Notes: generated from the letters alone by a model not told the origin. A DNA stretch of 64,000 nucleotides from Rhizophagus sp. LPA8_4_AMF (GCA_021464525.1 JADRCO010000004.1:34491-98490), one strand, 5' to 3'; shown: positions 47,501 to 59,601, counted from the first letter of the stretch. Numbers and translations are program-made.

Positions 47501-49183
47501 TTTTTTTTGGTACGGATTCTACTATTATTGGATTTGGTTCAGATTCACTGAATTGATCATCATTTTCATCCTGAATAACTTCATTTCCATACTTTAAAAT
47601 TTCGTTAATAATTTTTTCTCGTTCAGATCCCGAAAGATTTTTGTGAAATATTCCAAATCTATCATTAATCGCATCTTGAAACTTATAATATAATTTAGAA
47701 TGAAATGAATAATTATTATCTTCTATTATCTTTAAAGCCAACTTCAATGATCTTAAAGAAAAATCCACATTCCTATCACTTTGTTGAAATATACATAGTA
47801 AATTATCCAACATAACATTTATAAAAATATCGTATTCTTCATCATCATAATCACGTAAAGAATCTATAATATCAGGGAACAAATCGAATACAACTTTTTT
47901 TGTTGTCTCAGATTTTGTTGATTCCATCACATTATAAAAGATCTGATTATCTGTCACATTTATTATACTTTTCAAAAGCATTAATGGTGAAGATTCTTCT
48001 GAATTAAACCAAAAGTGATGTTTTAATTTACATAAAAATGCACGTAAAAATCTAACAATCTCTACAAATGTACTTTCACTTTTATTATTGATAAATTTTT
48101 CTCTTAATAATGTTGATATATCAAAATTTTCATCCTCATTTAATATATTATGAAGTATTTCAGAATCCAGGATACAAATGATCTTTGTGATCCCAGTTAA
48201 ATACAATACTTCTTTTTTTACTATAGGATAATCAAATGTTGATTTTCTCAAATTATTATAAAGATAATAATCTAAAAGTTTCTTGAATAGCTGATAATAA
48301 TCATGATATTGATCAAATTTCAAATTTGATTTTAAATTTGAACTTTTCAAAGCTATTTGTAAACATTTCCAAGCAATTTTTCTAACATCCTCACTTTCGT
48401 GTACAGAAGCTAGAAACAGACCTGGAGGAAATTCTTCCGCCAATGATTGAATAAAACTTTGTGATAATTTTGAAATCATTTCTGAAAACATGGCATTGAT
48501 GTCATGATTTTGAAATAAAGATAAGTTAAAGAATATTTCAAATATAGGAACTAAATCATCATTAGATATTTCTTTATTTAGATTTAATTGAAGTTTTAAG
48601 AAAAATAATGATTCTAATACACGTTGTTCATCCCATGATTGAATTAAACTAAACAAAAAATCTACACTTTCTTTATCGTCATATTTAACTTTATATCTAA
48701 AGAGAAATAAAAGGAACAATTATTTTATAATAAATAATATTAATTATCTATAAAATTTAAACGATCAAAATCGTACCTCTCATATAAATCTTTCTTATTT
48801 AGTATACAATTCTTTACACATTTAAGACATTTTCTCAACATTTCTTTTAGTACAGTTCTGAATTCATTAACGTGTTCATCAGAATGTTGAAGACCAAAAA
48901 GAAGCAATAACTCCGTAGCGATGTCACTTAGTTCTTCATTACAAAACCAATGACATTCATCAGGATTATTATGATATAATAATAACAAATATGCGAGGGC
49001 TTTATTGAAGAATTCTTCGGCAGATTGTTTATCAGTGGATTCTTTACGCGAACGTAATAATAAGAGAATTTCATCGTGCGTAACTTGAGTATATTCATCA
49101 TTTATGGATGAGGATGAGGATGTTAAGGATGTGATATAAGGGAAATCGTTTGCGGATAAAGTGGCTGTGGAATTGGATCCCAT
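44504..49183 (-). CDS. SEN1: Sen1/senataxin-type superfamily 1 helicase
   Basis: Sen1 unwinds RNA:DNA hybrids and terminates non-coding Pol II transcription. Exons: 48777-49183, 45129-48696, 44923-45039, 44626-44847, 44504-44539. Total 1449 residues. The N-terminal 600 residues are helical, HEAT-like, as in Sen1 N-terminal domains. A charged linker with KSKRVKIDDGKN (possible nuclear signal) follows at about 640-740. The helicase core has motif I GPPGTGKTSTILAI (about residue 985), the Upf1-family region CAPSNAAVDELERRL, a 1B-type coiled prong (DRLEKKLKNLNKRRQEARSG), motif II VIIDEAAQAIE, III VGDPNQLPPTVLS, LDTQYRMHPEISRFPS, IV VGIITPYKRQLIEL, V DGFQGREKDIIIFSCVR, and VI RRMNVALTRAKCSLFILGN. 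The short last exon (YTD|CSDLTFERGLL) follows a good pyrimidine tract but is less certain; without it the ORF ends 17 codons later at 44578. Confidence 0.93.
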
Positions 49184-52100
49184 TTTTTTTTATCGCACAA
49201 AAGCACAACAAATTTTTTCTCACAATATATTTCACAGTAAATAGGAGAAAAAAGAGAAAAAAAGGTAAGAGAGAATAAGAAAGAAAGTAAAGATAAAAAA
49301 AATTTTTTGAAAAAAAGATTTGAAATATATTTAGATTAACTTCGTGATCATTGTTTTAATTATACGCACTCGGATAATTGCTATAATAGTTATTGTGTCA
49401 TTTGAAGCAATTAAATTACTCAGCAAACATGAGGAGACGCATGGCGCAGTTGTTGATATTGCATCGCCAATGATTCATTTATAGAAATAATTACACATAA
49501 TGGTTACACTTTATTTAATTCTTCATTACGACAATTACAAAAATTCTATCCAATGAATTAAATAAAACTTACTTTGCCACAAGGCACAGTATTTGATAGA
49601 ATGTGGATCATAGCCGGAAGTGGAAAAGGAGATTTTGTTTAGCACATTGTCATATAATTTATTCTATCACCATATTCTTCTTAATTAAATCTAACTTATT
49701 TAAGATAGTAACGACCAAATATAGCAATACATTATACACTTCGCCTATAAAAAGATTTTAAATAAAATGTACTAATGTGCTACTAATGTAGCGAAGTTTG
49801 CATTTTTGTTTTATTCATAGCATTAAAACATATATCTTAGAAATTATTAAAAAATTCTTAATCATAATTAGTATATCATAGAAAGATAAATATTAATTCT
49901 AAAAACTAAGTTTTGAATCAATCAACTAGTCATCAAATATATCGAAAAGTTCATGGCATTACTTCGAAAATTTAGATCCACCAGGGTACCGACCCTTTTT
50001 GTAGCGAATTTGATAACGAATAACAGCTATGAAGAGTTATAAATACGGTATATAAATTTCTAAATTTTTAATAAAAAGACTGGGTAAGAAAAATATACTC
50101 ACTTGAAGAATATTTGTATTCAATTTTTAATAAAAAGAAGAACCATTAAAAAATTGCTTCATAAAAAGATTATTATTATTACTAATATTTTGCAAAGGAA
50201 GATGTAAAAATAAAGTGTTATAATTGTAAGGATTAAGACGGGAACGTCTTTGAGCAATCAGTAGCCTTTTCAATCTTCTTCTATTCATTTTTATTTATTT
50301 ATTTTTTTTTTTGGTTTTTTTTATTAGAGGAATTCGCGAATTGGGTTGATATTTATATTATTTTATATAATATAAATTATTATAATAACTAAATTAAAAT
50401 ATCTATAGCCAATTATTTTTTAGCTTTCTCCTCTTACTAGTAGACAATATGGAAAGCATTTAGCATTATTATTCACTTCGAAGATTTATCGAATACGTGT
50501 CATTTGATCCAAATATTATTACATGACTAATAAGTTTCGCGGCTCTGCAAGAGCAGTTCTAAACGTTATCTAACAAATAAAAAAAAGATCATAATATACA
50601 GTTATCTTGTGTCACTGAAATTAATTACCTATCAATAATTACAGGTATCGTTATTATTTTTTTTAAGATCCGGAAAAAATAACAATAATAAAATAGAAGC
50701 TAAACCCAATATAGAAAATATTTTGTTTCCGATAATATCGGATGAATACGGGGAATTCGTCAACGCATAAGTTTTAAGTCTCTTATTCAATGTAAACGCA
50801 TATTCTCTATTAAAAAGGATTCCTCTAATAAAAAAGATTCTTTTTGATTTAATAAATGATCAGTAGAGTTCTACTTACAAAAATTAATCAAATGTCTATT
50901 TCGGATTAGTTACGTTCTACAAATTTCGTGATAGTTTCTTGCGAACCCGAAATATGTGATGGTCGAAGAAATAAATCAAATTATCCAGTCGAGTTCTATA
51001 TTTATCTTCATCTATTTGTTATCAAATTATAGAATATATATTTTATTATAATTTTTATTTTACACAACATATTTCTTCTATTATACCACCCTTGTTAATA
51101 ATATATTCCGTTTGTACAAATCGTAGATAACTTTAAAAATAAAGAGGGATCAAGGAAATTTTCGGATAAGTGATGAAATAGATTTTTTCTTTTTTTTTTT
51201 TTTTTTTTTAAAAAAAAAGCAGTATTATCATTAAAAAAATTCCTACAAATTCCGAGATATTCCATTAAAATCTTTCCGAGATTACGATAAATCAAGGAAA
51301 AATAAATTGAATACACAAATCAAGGAGACAAGGACTCCTTTATGTTTCTAGGCTAAAATTTTAGGTTTGTAGAAAGTCATCACATTATCACATTAACTAT
51401 TTAAAGAGTACCTCATGACTAACATAGAGTTTCACATACTTCGCTTGCATAAAAAAATTTAACGCCTAAAATTCCGAAAATTTCCATGTTAATTTTTAAT
51501 TACAAACAATCTTTATCAATTACAGCTTGAATGGGCATTTAGTGTTACTCATAATAAAAAAAAAAGAGTAATGGTCATCAGTTATATATTATTATAACCT
51601 AAAAGAACCAGGTTTGGGACGGAAGTAAAATTTCATAGTGATCAATTAAAAAAATAGTCACTCATAAAAATGAAAAGCGGAAAAAATTTTTTTTGTTGTT
51701 ATGCGATTAATCCGAAATAATTATATAAAGGTTTGGAATCTAAACTAGTTGAGAAGAAATTTTTTAACAAATGTGGTACATTATGTAAGCATGAAAAAAA
51801 TTCTATGTAAATGAAAAAAGAAAATTTATAATAATGTAGTTGTACATAATGGTACGCTATTCTAATTCTAACAGTATATTTTTCTTAATTATGACATTTA
51901 TTTGTATGAACAGTTAGATTCGGAATACCTTTCCCATTTTGTTAAAATTTTTATGGATACATACGGAAACTAAGATTGGAATTTTATAAAAAAAAAAAAA
52001 AACTTTTACACTTCGCTTATTATTAAAGAGCGATCGGCAAAAGAACCCATTTTGGAATGAATGTGAAATTAGTGCCCGTCACAAAATAAGTCTATGTTAT

Positions 52101-55100
52101 TATTTTCACAAGAATCAATTAATTCTTCGCAATATATGAAACAATCCTATATGCCATTATAGTGTTTGATACGTAAGCGTCCGTTAAAGGAAGTCAAAAT
52201 CATATTACCTTTTTTTAAAAAATTAATTCAATCGTCCAATCACAATTTTCTAAAAGAATGTAAATTATGCATAGTTGCATACAAATGCATATACGTTTCA
52301 AGAACAATAAAATAGTTTTATTTATTATTCATCTATTTTGCGGAGGTTGTAAGACGCAAATAAAGTCCGTGCGAGATAAGATAACAATGGGAAAGTCTTA
52401 TTTAGTCGGGATTTTCCGTAAGCGGTGCGGGGCGTAACTTTAAAATCATTCCAATTTGATTGTCTTAAATTTCCAAAATGTCTTAAAGAAAAAAGGTTTA
52501 GCTAAATATACAATAGCTTTTGCTTATTCCGATGAATTTCTGTTCGATTATCATAGCATTGTAAAATTGTAAATAAAGTTCTACTCAAAATATGTATCGT
52601 CCGTGTGACAACAATCAATTACAATATATACTATGTAACCTTTTTTTTGTCTCTGTCAATTATTTTCGTGGAAGAAATGTCAGACGAATCATCATTACAG
52701 TTCAAGAAACAAGAGAAAAGTTCAGGAAAAACACAATCTGGTCGTTGCTTAGATTTTGACATTTAGAACATAAACTAACGATTTTGCGCATGATAAGGGA
52801 AATGTACAAAAGAGCCTTAAATATATATAGTATTGATTACGAGTCGAGTCGAATTATCCTACAAACAAGTTGCAAGTCGAATACGAATCGAGTCGAGTTT
52901 AAACTTGAGTCGAGTCAAGCCGAGTTAGTTATATATAACTGATGAGACATATAAAATTAAATTTTATTATTATACTATTATTAATTTGCTGTATTCATAA
53001 ATTATATATAAAATTTTACTTATATTGCACCGACGTCCGAAGCGTTTGATCACACCATACCCTGATTCTAAAATTTCATTGAGGCGTTATGTGCTATTCC
53101 TTAATAACTGAATTATTTTCTTCATTTTCTTTCAAAATTCTGCAAAAGTATTATAAGTACACCAAACAATTACATCTTTCATCTTTCATGTAACAGAAAG
53201 CTTTTTTCAAGTATTAAGGTTTCAACAATAATAAGTATTTCTCTCGGGTACATTTCATAAGAAAAAATTTTTTCTTTAATATTTTTTTCGAAAAAAGAGG
53301 TGTTATGTTATTCTTTGTTATTATGTATTTAAAGTTTAATATTTTTTTTGAATCCTAATTAAATGCATTTTAAACACTTTTTAAAAAAAAATGACACCCG
53401 AATTTGGTATAGCATGAGATTTGACCCTGAATGTTACACAAGGATTGAACTTTTTTTTCAAAGAATTTCATAGATTTTTCTATACACTAAATAAAAATCC
53501 ATCGAATTTAATAAAATTTTTCATTTATATTACTTTTAAAGTACTACTTTGATATTAAACACGCTATGTTACTAATAAATTATGTAGAAAATACTATTCC
53601 ATCATAAGACAAGTACATTATAATACAAAGTAACCTAGTCCAATAGCTTAATAAAAATTGTTTGTTTCTTTAAAAATTATGTAGTTTTCAACCCTGATCC
53701 AGTCTGATCCAGTGCTGTCACCAAGTCTTACTAGGAAGAACTTAGGTAATACCTACTTGTTACACAAAGTCAATATATTGGCAACAAGCTAATAAACAAT
53801 TTTTTCATTAGGATTCTGAAAATTATATTAACATCATGGAAGGGCTAGCAGTATAATGCTTCGCTCATATGAAATTTTTTTTATCATTTTAGTTTGAAAT
53901 AGTATCATCATGTAGTCTGTATTATGTATTCTTTTTTTCTCGTATGATCAATAAGGCAAAGACACAATAAGAGCCAAATTTATTACTAGTTATGGGTTGT
54001 GGGAAACATGTATGCTAAAGTTTTTTTCGGTCAAGTTTATTGTAACGAAATCATTGGATCCAAAGCTCGATAAATGCGAGTATCATTTATTACGTCTCAT
54101 GTATCACGGAAACAAGTAACTGCACATAATAATTTATTCTCAAACTTTCTCGCATATTCTCAAAGTTCTTACGTATATTGTTAAAGAAGGGCCCCTTGAT
54201 GATCTTTAAATTAAATTCTTTTTATTGTTAAATTAAGGAGAGGTGGTTGATCAGATTATCATGAAGCAATCATATTAACGTAATTTCTCCCAAAAGTGTA
54301 TAACAAAATCATATAAAAAGGTGATGTTCTAGTTAGTAAACCCTTTTTATCCGCCTCATGCATGTAAGATAAAAATCAATCAACTAATCAAACCAATCTA
54401 ACTTACCATAATTTGCATCATCGATATTTGCAAACAGACGAATTCATATATTCAGCGAAAATAATAATAAGGTAGAGTTGGTTTATTATTCGGCTAGCTT
54501 CTTGAAACATGTCATCACTCATCACGATGTTAATCAATTTCACTCCTCTATAGATGTTCCAAATTAAAACGGACATATTACTTTTCTTATATATCGGCAT
54601 TTTGATCTTCGCCGAGAGAAAATCTCTGATGAACCATCACACGTATAATAGACGTAGTATCAAAAATAAATTCACTAAATTTCACGTGTATCAACAACGC
54701 AATAAAATTTATGATTAGCATCTATACTTTTGATAAAAAAATCGAAATATCCAATATTATGAAAATTATGTATAGAGTTAAGTGTGTGGGTCGAAAATAT
54801 TGTATTGATTATATTTACCCAATAGCTAATCAGCCGAATTTATGCTGTAGGTTCGAAATTACTTCAATTCGGAAAGGTTCTTTTACAGAATATAATTATT
54901 TATATGACCTGTGTGGGTGGGAGTGATATAGATAGACAAAAATTTTGAATTTTTGTAGAGATGAGTTGGATAATTTATTTCTGAAATCTGGTGTTTATAA
55001 CAGGGAGTGTTAGAATCTCATAGTTAGCTATAGCGATAGAAATAAATTAGTTATAGATGTTTTTTCGAAAATGTGAGAGAGCAAAGAAATAAAAATGATA

Positions 55101-55306
55101 CTGAGACTCGCATTAAATGGCCTAGGATCCGCGTACTCCCTCCTTCTTTGATAGCATCATATATTTCGCTTGCCTTTCTCTCTTAATTATATGAAAAACT
55201 AATAAAGTTTTGCCTATATTGGGCTTTATTATCAATTTTGCTTTATTAATTATGCATTAGTTATTACATTATTATATATACATGTATTATCTTGTAAACT
55301 TTTATG
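49184..55306. other. 6.1-kb region in which no gene is supported
   Basis: AT-rich, with homopolymer runs (for example 51190-51220). I found no ORF with family resemblance on either strand; the open stretches at 51095-51316, 54418-54600 and 54711-54926 are short and give no recognisable protein. The decayed pentamer repeat at about 52837-52925 is listed separately. Near 53697-53716 there is a 10-bp tandem pair (ctgatccagt twice). Moderately GC-richer islands at 52330-52440 and 53025-53060 might be remnants of transposons or non-coding RNA, but nothing in them is diagnostic. Confidence 0.45.
52837..52925. repeat. Decayed (GAGTC)n-like pentamer cluster
   Basis: About ten variants of gagtc/gaatc/caagtcga occur in 90 bp, including gagtcgagtcgaa, cgaatcgagtcgagttt and cttgagtcgagtcaag. 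The centre (cgagtttaaacttgag) is a near palindrome. It looks like an eroded short tandem array or part of a non-autonomous element. Confidence 0.6.
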
Positions 55307-56921
55307 CTATTTAATGAATATGTCTGCATTTTCCCGAATATAATATTCTACCGATTGAGACTGGAAGCTCACAATGTTTTTTTCTGGGTGGTAAGCAAAT
55401 ATGTTGCCTCCCAACACTTCATTTAATTCATCATTCTTATTGAAATATTTCTTAAATGCTATAAAGCTAAGCTCCTTAGACTTCAACAAATCATTGATAA
55501 TACTCTTTCCTACTTCGTAATGTGGATCATTTGGAAGGAGTCGTGCAGAATGAAATTTCTTTTCAACATCATCAATATTTGCTGTTTAATGACTGTGAAA
55601 AAAAGCAATTAATTCACAGCAGACAGAGTTCATTTGACGCAAATATAGATAATCTTACCTTTGAAGGTTTGTCCAGTTAGAGATTCGTCCGCCACATATT
55701 TTAGATCAAGAATACGACCACCAACCAATTCATAGAATCTTTTTGCTTCTTCCTCTCTGACCCCGCGCTTCAATAGATACCTTATTGATTCTTCCTTGCT
55801 AAGGTCACCGATTTCAATCGCTGGTTTTTTTGCACGCGACCAGGAACTACGAGCTAATATAAGAATCACATATAAGTAATACTGTTTTTTCAAGAACACA
55901 AAAAAATCATGTCATACTTACATTCCATTCTTCTAGGAACCGAACTGCAGACAAATACAGCAATGTAATTTCGATCATCTGCATTGTCCTTTGCATTATC
56001 CTGGAGAAAATCAAGAATTTTTGGATCTATATTAATCAATCGACTTATATTGTCATAAACAATGACAGGAAGTTTATGGCATGGATTCTTTTCTTTATAC
56101 ACAGCTGCAGCACTCTTGAAGGCTTTCAAGGCTCTTATCCACTTGGGATCCTTTGTTGGAATCCTTATCTGAGAAGTTAGGTCAAAGTTTTGCTTTAAGA
56201 ACAATGACAGTAAAGATCAGTTCACCGTTGGTAAAACCGAATATTTTTTTCATCAGTTGTCCTGTAAAGGAAATCCTTTCCTCAAACGTAAAATTAAGGG
56301 CTTTTCCAAATTGTTCGCCAAAACTTTCTACATTAGAAACTTCAGGAGGAATATCAACATAAATTACCCCGCGTCCACCCTGTATGCCTCCTTTCTTATC
56401 TTCTCCTACTTCTCTTGATGCAATCCTTATTAGAGTGGTTTTTCCCGTTCCATGTTCACCACAGACTACATAATAAGACGATTGGTTTCTACGAGGCACA
56501 AAAATTTTTTTGAGGCACTCTGTGATTAAAGGTCGAGGAACCAATTCAGCTTCTGTAATTCTCACATCAGGCCGAGTACCATTTTCCACAGTTTTGTTAA
56601 GTTTACGTTTGTTATAACTGTTCCAACCCCAAGCAAAAAGAACATCACCCGTAGAACCGATCAAGCCCGCAAATATAAGTTTTTTTAGAACTTTTTCGGC
56701 TTTGCCCAGGTATTTATCCAATTATCCAGAACGAAGGCTATATCTTTAAGCCCTTCGGGTGGAGGGGAAGGAAGTGTAGGATTTGTGTAAAATCTCGAAA
56801 GCGACGATTGAAATAGAACAGGGTTTGATTTCCTTAACGTGAGTTTTTGCGGCTGAAGGAACATGACCTGACGGATAACGAAGCGAGATAGTAAAACGCT
56901 CCTACGAAAATAATAGGCCAT
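55307..56921 (-). pseudogene. P-loop NTPase of an accessory fungal family, apparently frameshifted
   Basis: The N-terminus at 56921 (MAYYFRRSVLLSRFVIRQVM, then SSLSRFYTNPTLPSPPP) looks like a mitochondrial presequence. In the next frame follow KYLGKAEKVLKKLIFAGLIG, Walker A GEHGTGKTTLIRIASREV (about 56430-56480), and IYVDIPPEVSNVESFGEQFG. In a third frame come KWIRALKAFKSAAAVYK, Walker-B-like LPVIVYDNISRLINIDPKIL, and VFVCSSVPRRME. Good splice sites then join to SRSSWSRAKKPAIEIGDLSK (55659-55853) and to NIDDVEKKFHSARLLPNDPH ... VEYYIRENADIFIK (55307-55582). The first frame change coincides with an 8-bp tandem copy (tggataat/tggataaa, about 56707-56722). The second, near 56190-56205, would need a roughly 40-nt intron, shorter than any other in the window. 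I know this family as multi-copy in Rhizophagus; its function is not known to me. Either a recent pseudogene or an unusual gene model. Confidence 0.62.
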
Positions 56922-57058
56922 TCCCGAGCTAGTTTGGAGAAAGTAAAAAAAAAATAAAAGACCTGAAATAATCTAAAAAAAAAAAAATTCTATTTATGGC
57001 TGCAAATCGCAAAAAATTATCTCCGAACCGCAGTCTAAAAGGCCGCCTAAATGCGCAG

Positions 57059-58083
57059 TCAGTTGCAGCAGGAAAAAATTTTCTCATAAGCCATTTCTTT
57101 CCGAACCCAAATAAAATTACGTATCGCAGTTTGAAGAGAGCCGAAAGTTCCGAACGAGGCATCGAGCCTCATAAGGTTCAGCTTCGAGCATATATGAAAT
57201 GGGATAAATGAAACCGGATCATGAAGTGGATTGTAAAACAAAATTTCACGGCTACGAGCTGAATCATTTGTATTAATAAAGTAACTCTGGTGGTACTTGT
57301 GGTCAACAATTCCATATAGGTAGTCAAACTCATCATCGAATGCTACGGATGCTTTCCATTTCCTCGTGTTTGTATTGTGAGAGTGTTGCATTATGTTCTG
57401 CATGAATCCCGCCACCAAATCCTTTTGTTTTCCCTCTGTTATGGCTATCAACTCCTCATTGGCGACGTCTATGACTTTTTTGATTGCGTAATCGACTCGG
57501 CCTGATGCTTCATCGCCTACACTTCGAACTGGGGCCATGGTAATTCCTTTATCAGTGATTCTTTTGGCGATATAGATCGCAACGCACAGCCTCATTCCTG
57601 CCCGTTGCCAAACCTATAATTCCCATCCCGCGTTTTATTTCTGTTATACACTGCTCCATCTCCTCGTCTTCATCGTCAATTTCCACAGGCTCTAGCTCAA
57701 TGGGCGGAATTTTTGTTATTTCATTGCTATCGATTCCGTACTTGCGCAACACCTCACTCAACTCTTTCTTAGTCTTGTACGAAGAAAATGACCTCAGGTT
57801 TTTCTCCTTGCACTCCTTAGCGAAATTCACGAGTCTCATAGCAGGTCCACCCGGCATCCCCCATTTCTCAAGCTTTTCTTTGGTCAAGTCAAACAAGTCC
57901 CCGCCATTAAACTCTTCTTTCTCTAAAATTTTGATAGCCGTTTCACTAAGCTCCAGGTTTTTCTGCCCTTGCAAATATTCTATAAGCTTGGCGTGTCATA
58001 TTTTTTAATTTCGCCAGCCAGCGAGACCGTCTCATTTCCAGCAACAGTAGTAGAGGTGGAAGCTGTGGACTAGTTTCAGACAT
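57059..58083 (-). pseudogene. Broken SAM-domain / nuclease-like family gene
   Basis: The start at 58083 reads MSETS, then shifts frame to STASTSTTVAGNETVSLAGE and IKKYDTP, then shifts again to KLIEYLQGQKNLELSETAIK. The main open block (57552-57974) gives a SAM-like fold (ILEKEEFNGGDLFDLTKEKL, then EKWGMPGGPAMRLVNFAKEC) and KTKKELSEVLRKYGIDSNEI. Near 57560-57590 the frame shifts once more into a block with GRVDYAIKKVIDVANEELIA and ITEGKQKDLVAGFMQN. The spacing D(x)n-E-G-K (VDYAI ... ITEGK) resembles the PD-(D/E)XK nuclease core. A FDDEFDYLYGIVD block follows and the ORF ends at 57059. I associate this SAM-plus-nuclease-like arrangement with a large Rhizophagus family of unknown role. Three or four single-base-scale shifts argue for a pseudogene. 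It lies 137 bp upstream of the NTPase copy on the same strand. Confidence 0.6.
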
Positions 58084-58191
58084 AGGGATATTTGGTTCGG
58101 ACAAAAAAATAGTGTTACGTTCCGGAGTGAGATAAAAATTTATTTCTGGGAAAGGCTAAGCGTTATACATGAGGGCGTAATAATTTCAGAT

Positions 58192-58293
58192 AATTCGGCA
58201 TTAAGTCGGCGTGATGGCGAAATATATTACACTTTACACCAAAGTTTTTGTTCGTAATGCCGAATTGGTGTAATGTGCCGAAATATTTCGGCA
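58192..58293. repeat. Cluster of perfect inverted repeats
   Basis: A perfect 12-bp inverted pair, aattcggcatta at 58192-58203 and taatgccgaatt at 58255-58266, encloses a second motif, ttacacc (58234-58240), whose inverse ggtgtaa lies at 58267-58273. Directly after it is an 18-bp perfect palindrome at 58276-58293 (tgccgaaatatttcggca). Such nested symmetry suggests a foldback or MITE-like remnant. Confidence 0.7.
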
Positions 58294-58704
58294 TGGCTTG
58301 AACCTAATTCACCCCCATGTACGTATAGCTAAGCGTTAATATAGCTTTTTATGTCGCACAGGCAATTGCATCATTACACGTGATCCTGGGTGTTCTGTTA
58401 TATCAAGTCCTATAGTAAAATTTACTATGGACGTATTAAACTACGGTATCTTTCATTATTTTCAATAATAAGTTCACAATACTATATCATCATATATATT
58501 TGTACTAATATTACAATTTTTAAAATTCAAATTCATTTTTTACCATAACTTATTTTAAACTGCAAAAAAAATTTTTAGTGTGCTTTTTTTTACATTAATT
58601 TTAATAATATTTGCATTTATTTAATAAATTTTTATGCAAGTTTTTAAACCATAAATAAGCATTTATAGTTATTTAGAAAACAACTATGAATTTTAAAAAT
58701 ATTA

Positions 58705-59105
58705 AAATGTAGCTTTAGGTTTCAAAATTATTTTGCATTTTAATGATCCAAATTGGATGTAATTTGAGCAAACTACACACATTTTTGTAATTTGATGATT
58801 TTAAGTTATTTTTTACTATGTACCATAAGCCAATTTGAAAAATAATTTCTCATCATTCTACCATAAATGATTCAATATTGCGACATTGAGTGATTTTAAT
58901 TAAATTCAATCCACCAATAGTTTACAAATGTAATAGTACTTTATTTATTTATATAAGGCTAAAATTTTTAAAAAGTAAAAAGTAGTAATATGTTTATGAC
59001 TATAACATTAAACTGTATGTAGCTTTGATGTTCAAAATTATTATGGGTCCAGATTGGACTATGTTTAAGTGAACTACATGCTTTTTTGTAATTTTCCGGT
59101 TTTTT
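58705..59105 (+). repeat. Diverged direct repeat, two copies about 310 bp apart
   Basis: Copies at about 58705-58800 and 59015-59105. Shared landmarks in the same order are gtagctttaggtttcaaaat / gtagctttgatgttcaaaat, then gatccaaattgga / ggtccagattgga, then gagcaaactaca / aagtgaactaca, and ttttttgtaat. They differ at many positions, so this is an old duplication or two remnants of a dispersed repeat. Confidence 0.55.
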
Positions 59106-59601
59106 CTGTATATACAGTATATATATATATGAAAATTAATAATATTTTAAAACTAACAAATTAATTTACACTAAAATTTAGTATATTTAAAGTTCTATTT
59201 TTTTAAAACCGCTGCTAGATTAATGCGCGACTACGCGATTAATAATATGGGAAGATCGTTACTATTCTCATACGATAATACTAGATCACCAGAGATATCT
59301 TTTTGAGCGCCTAAATTATACGTTCCGGATTTTTCATGTTTTATCTTTCTTTATCAATTACTCTCAAAGTAAATACATGCCGATATTTAGATTATATAAG
59401 TCATCACATTATATTAATCGACAAAACCACTTGACCGTTTCGTGTGGTTCATGTAAATTGATAAGCTTCTTGGCTTACAATAATAGACAAATGAAAATAT
59501 CTCTTTATGCGACCATTCCATGTGCTTATCACAATATCCTGATAACGCGAAATTATCCAGATTCGACTTAAAATTCGGAAAGCCGATCAATCGAAAAACA
59601 A

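Larger units (their letters stand above)
58084..59375. other. Intergenic with hairpin cluster and diverged direct repeat; no gene
   Basis: The nested inverted repeats at 58192-58293 and a diverged direct repeat (58705-58800 and 59015-59105) are listed separately. The remainder is AT-rich, with a (TA)n run at 59110-59132. No ORF of interest. Confidence 0.45.

Noticed and set aside
53025-53070. Resemblance of a GC-richer patch (gaccgacgtccgaag-like) to 5S rRNA
   Set aside because: Only a few bases look alike and the flanking 5S control region and fold are absent.
54418-54926. Open stretches of 60 and 71 codons on opposite strands
   Set aside because: No recognisable protein, no splice partners and no conservation evidence.
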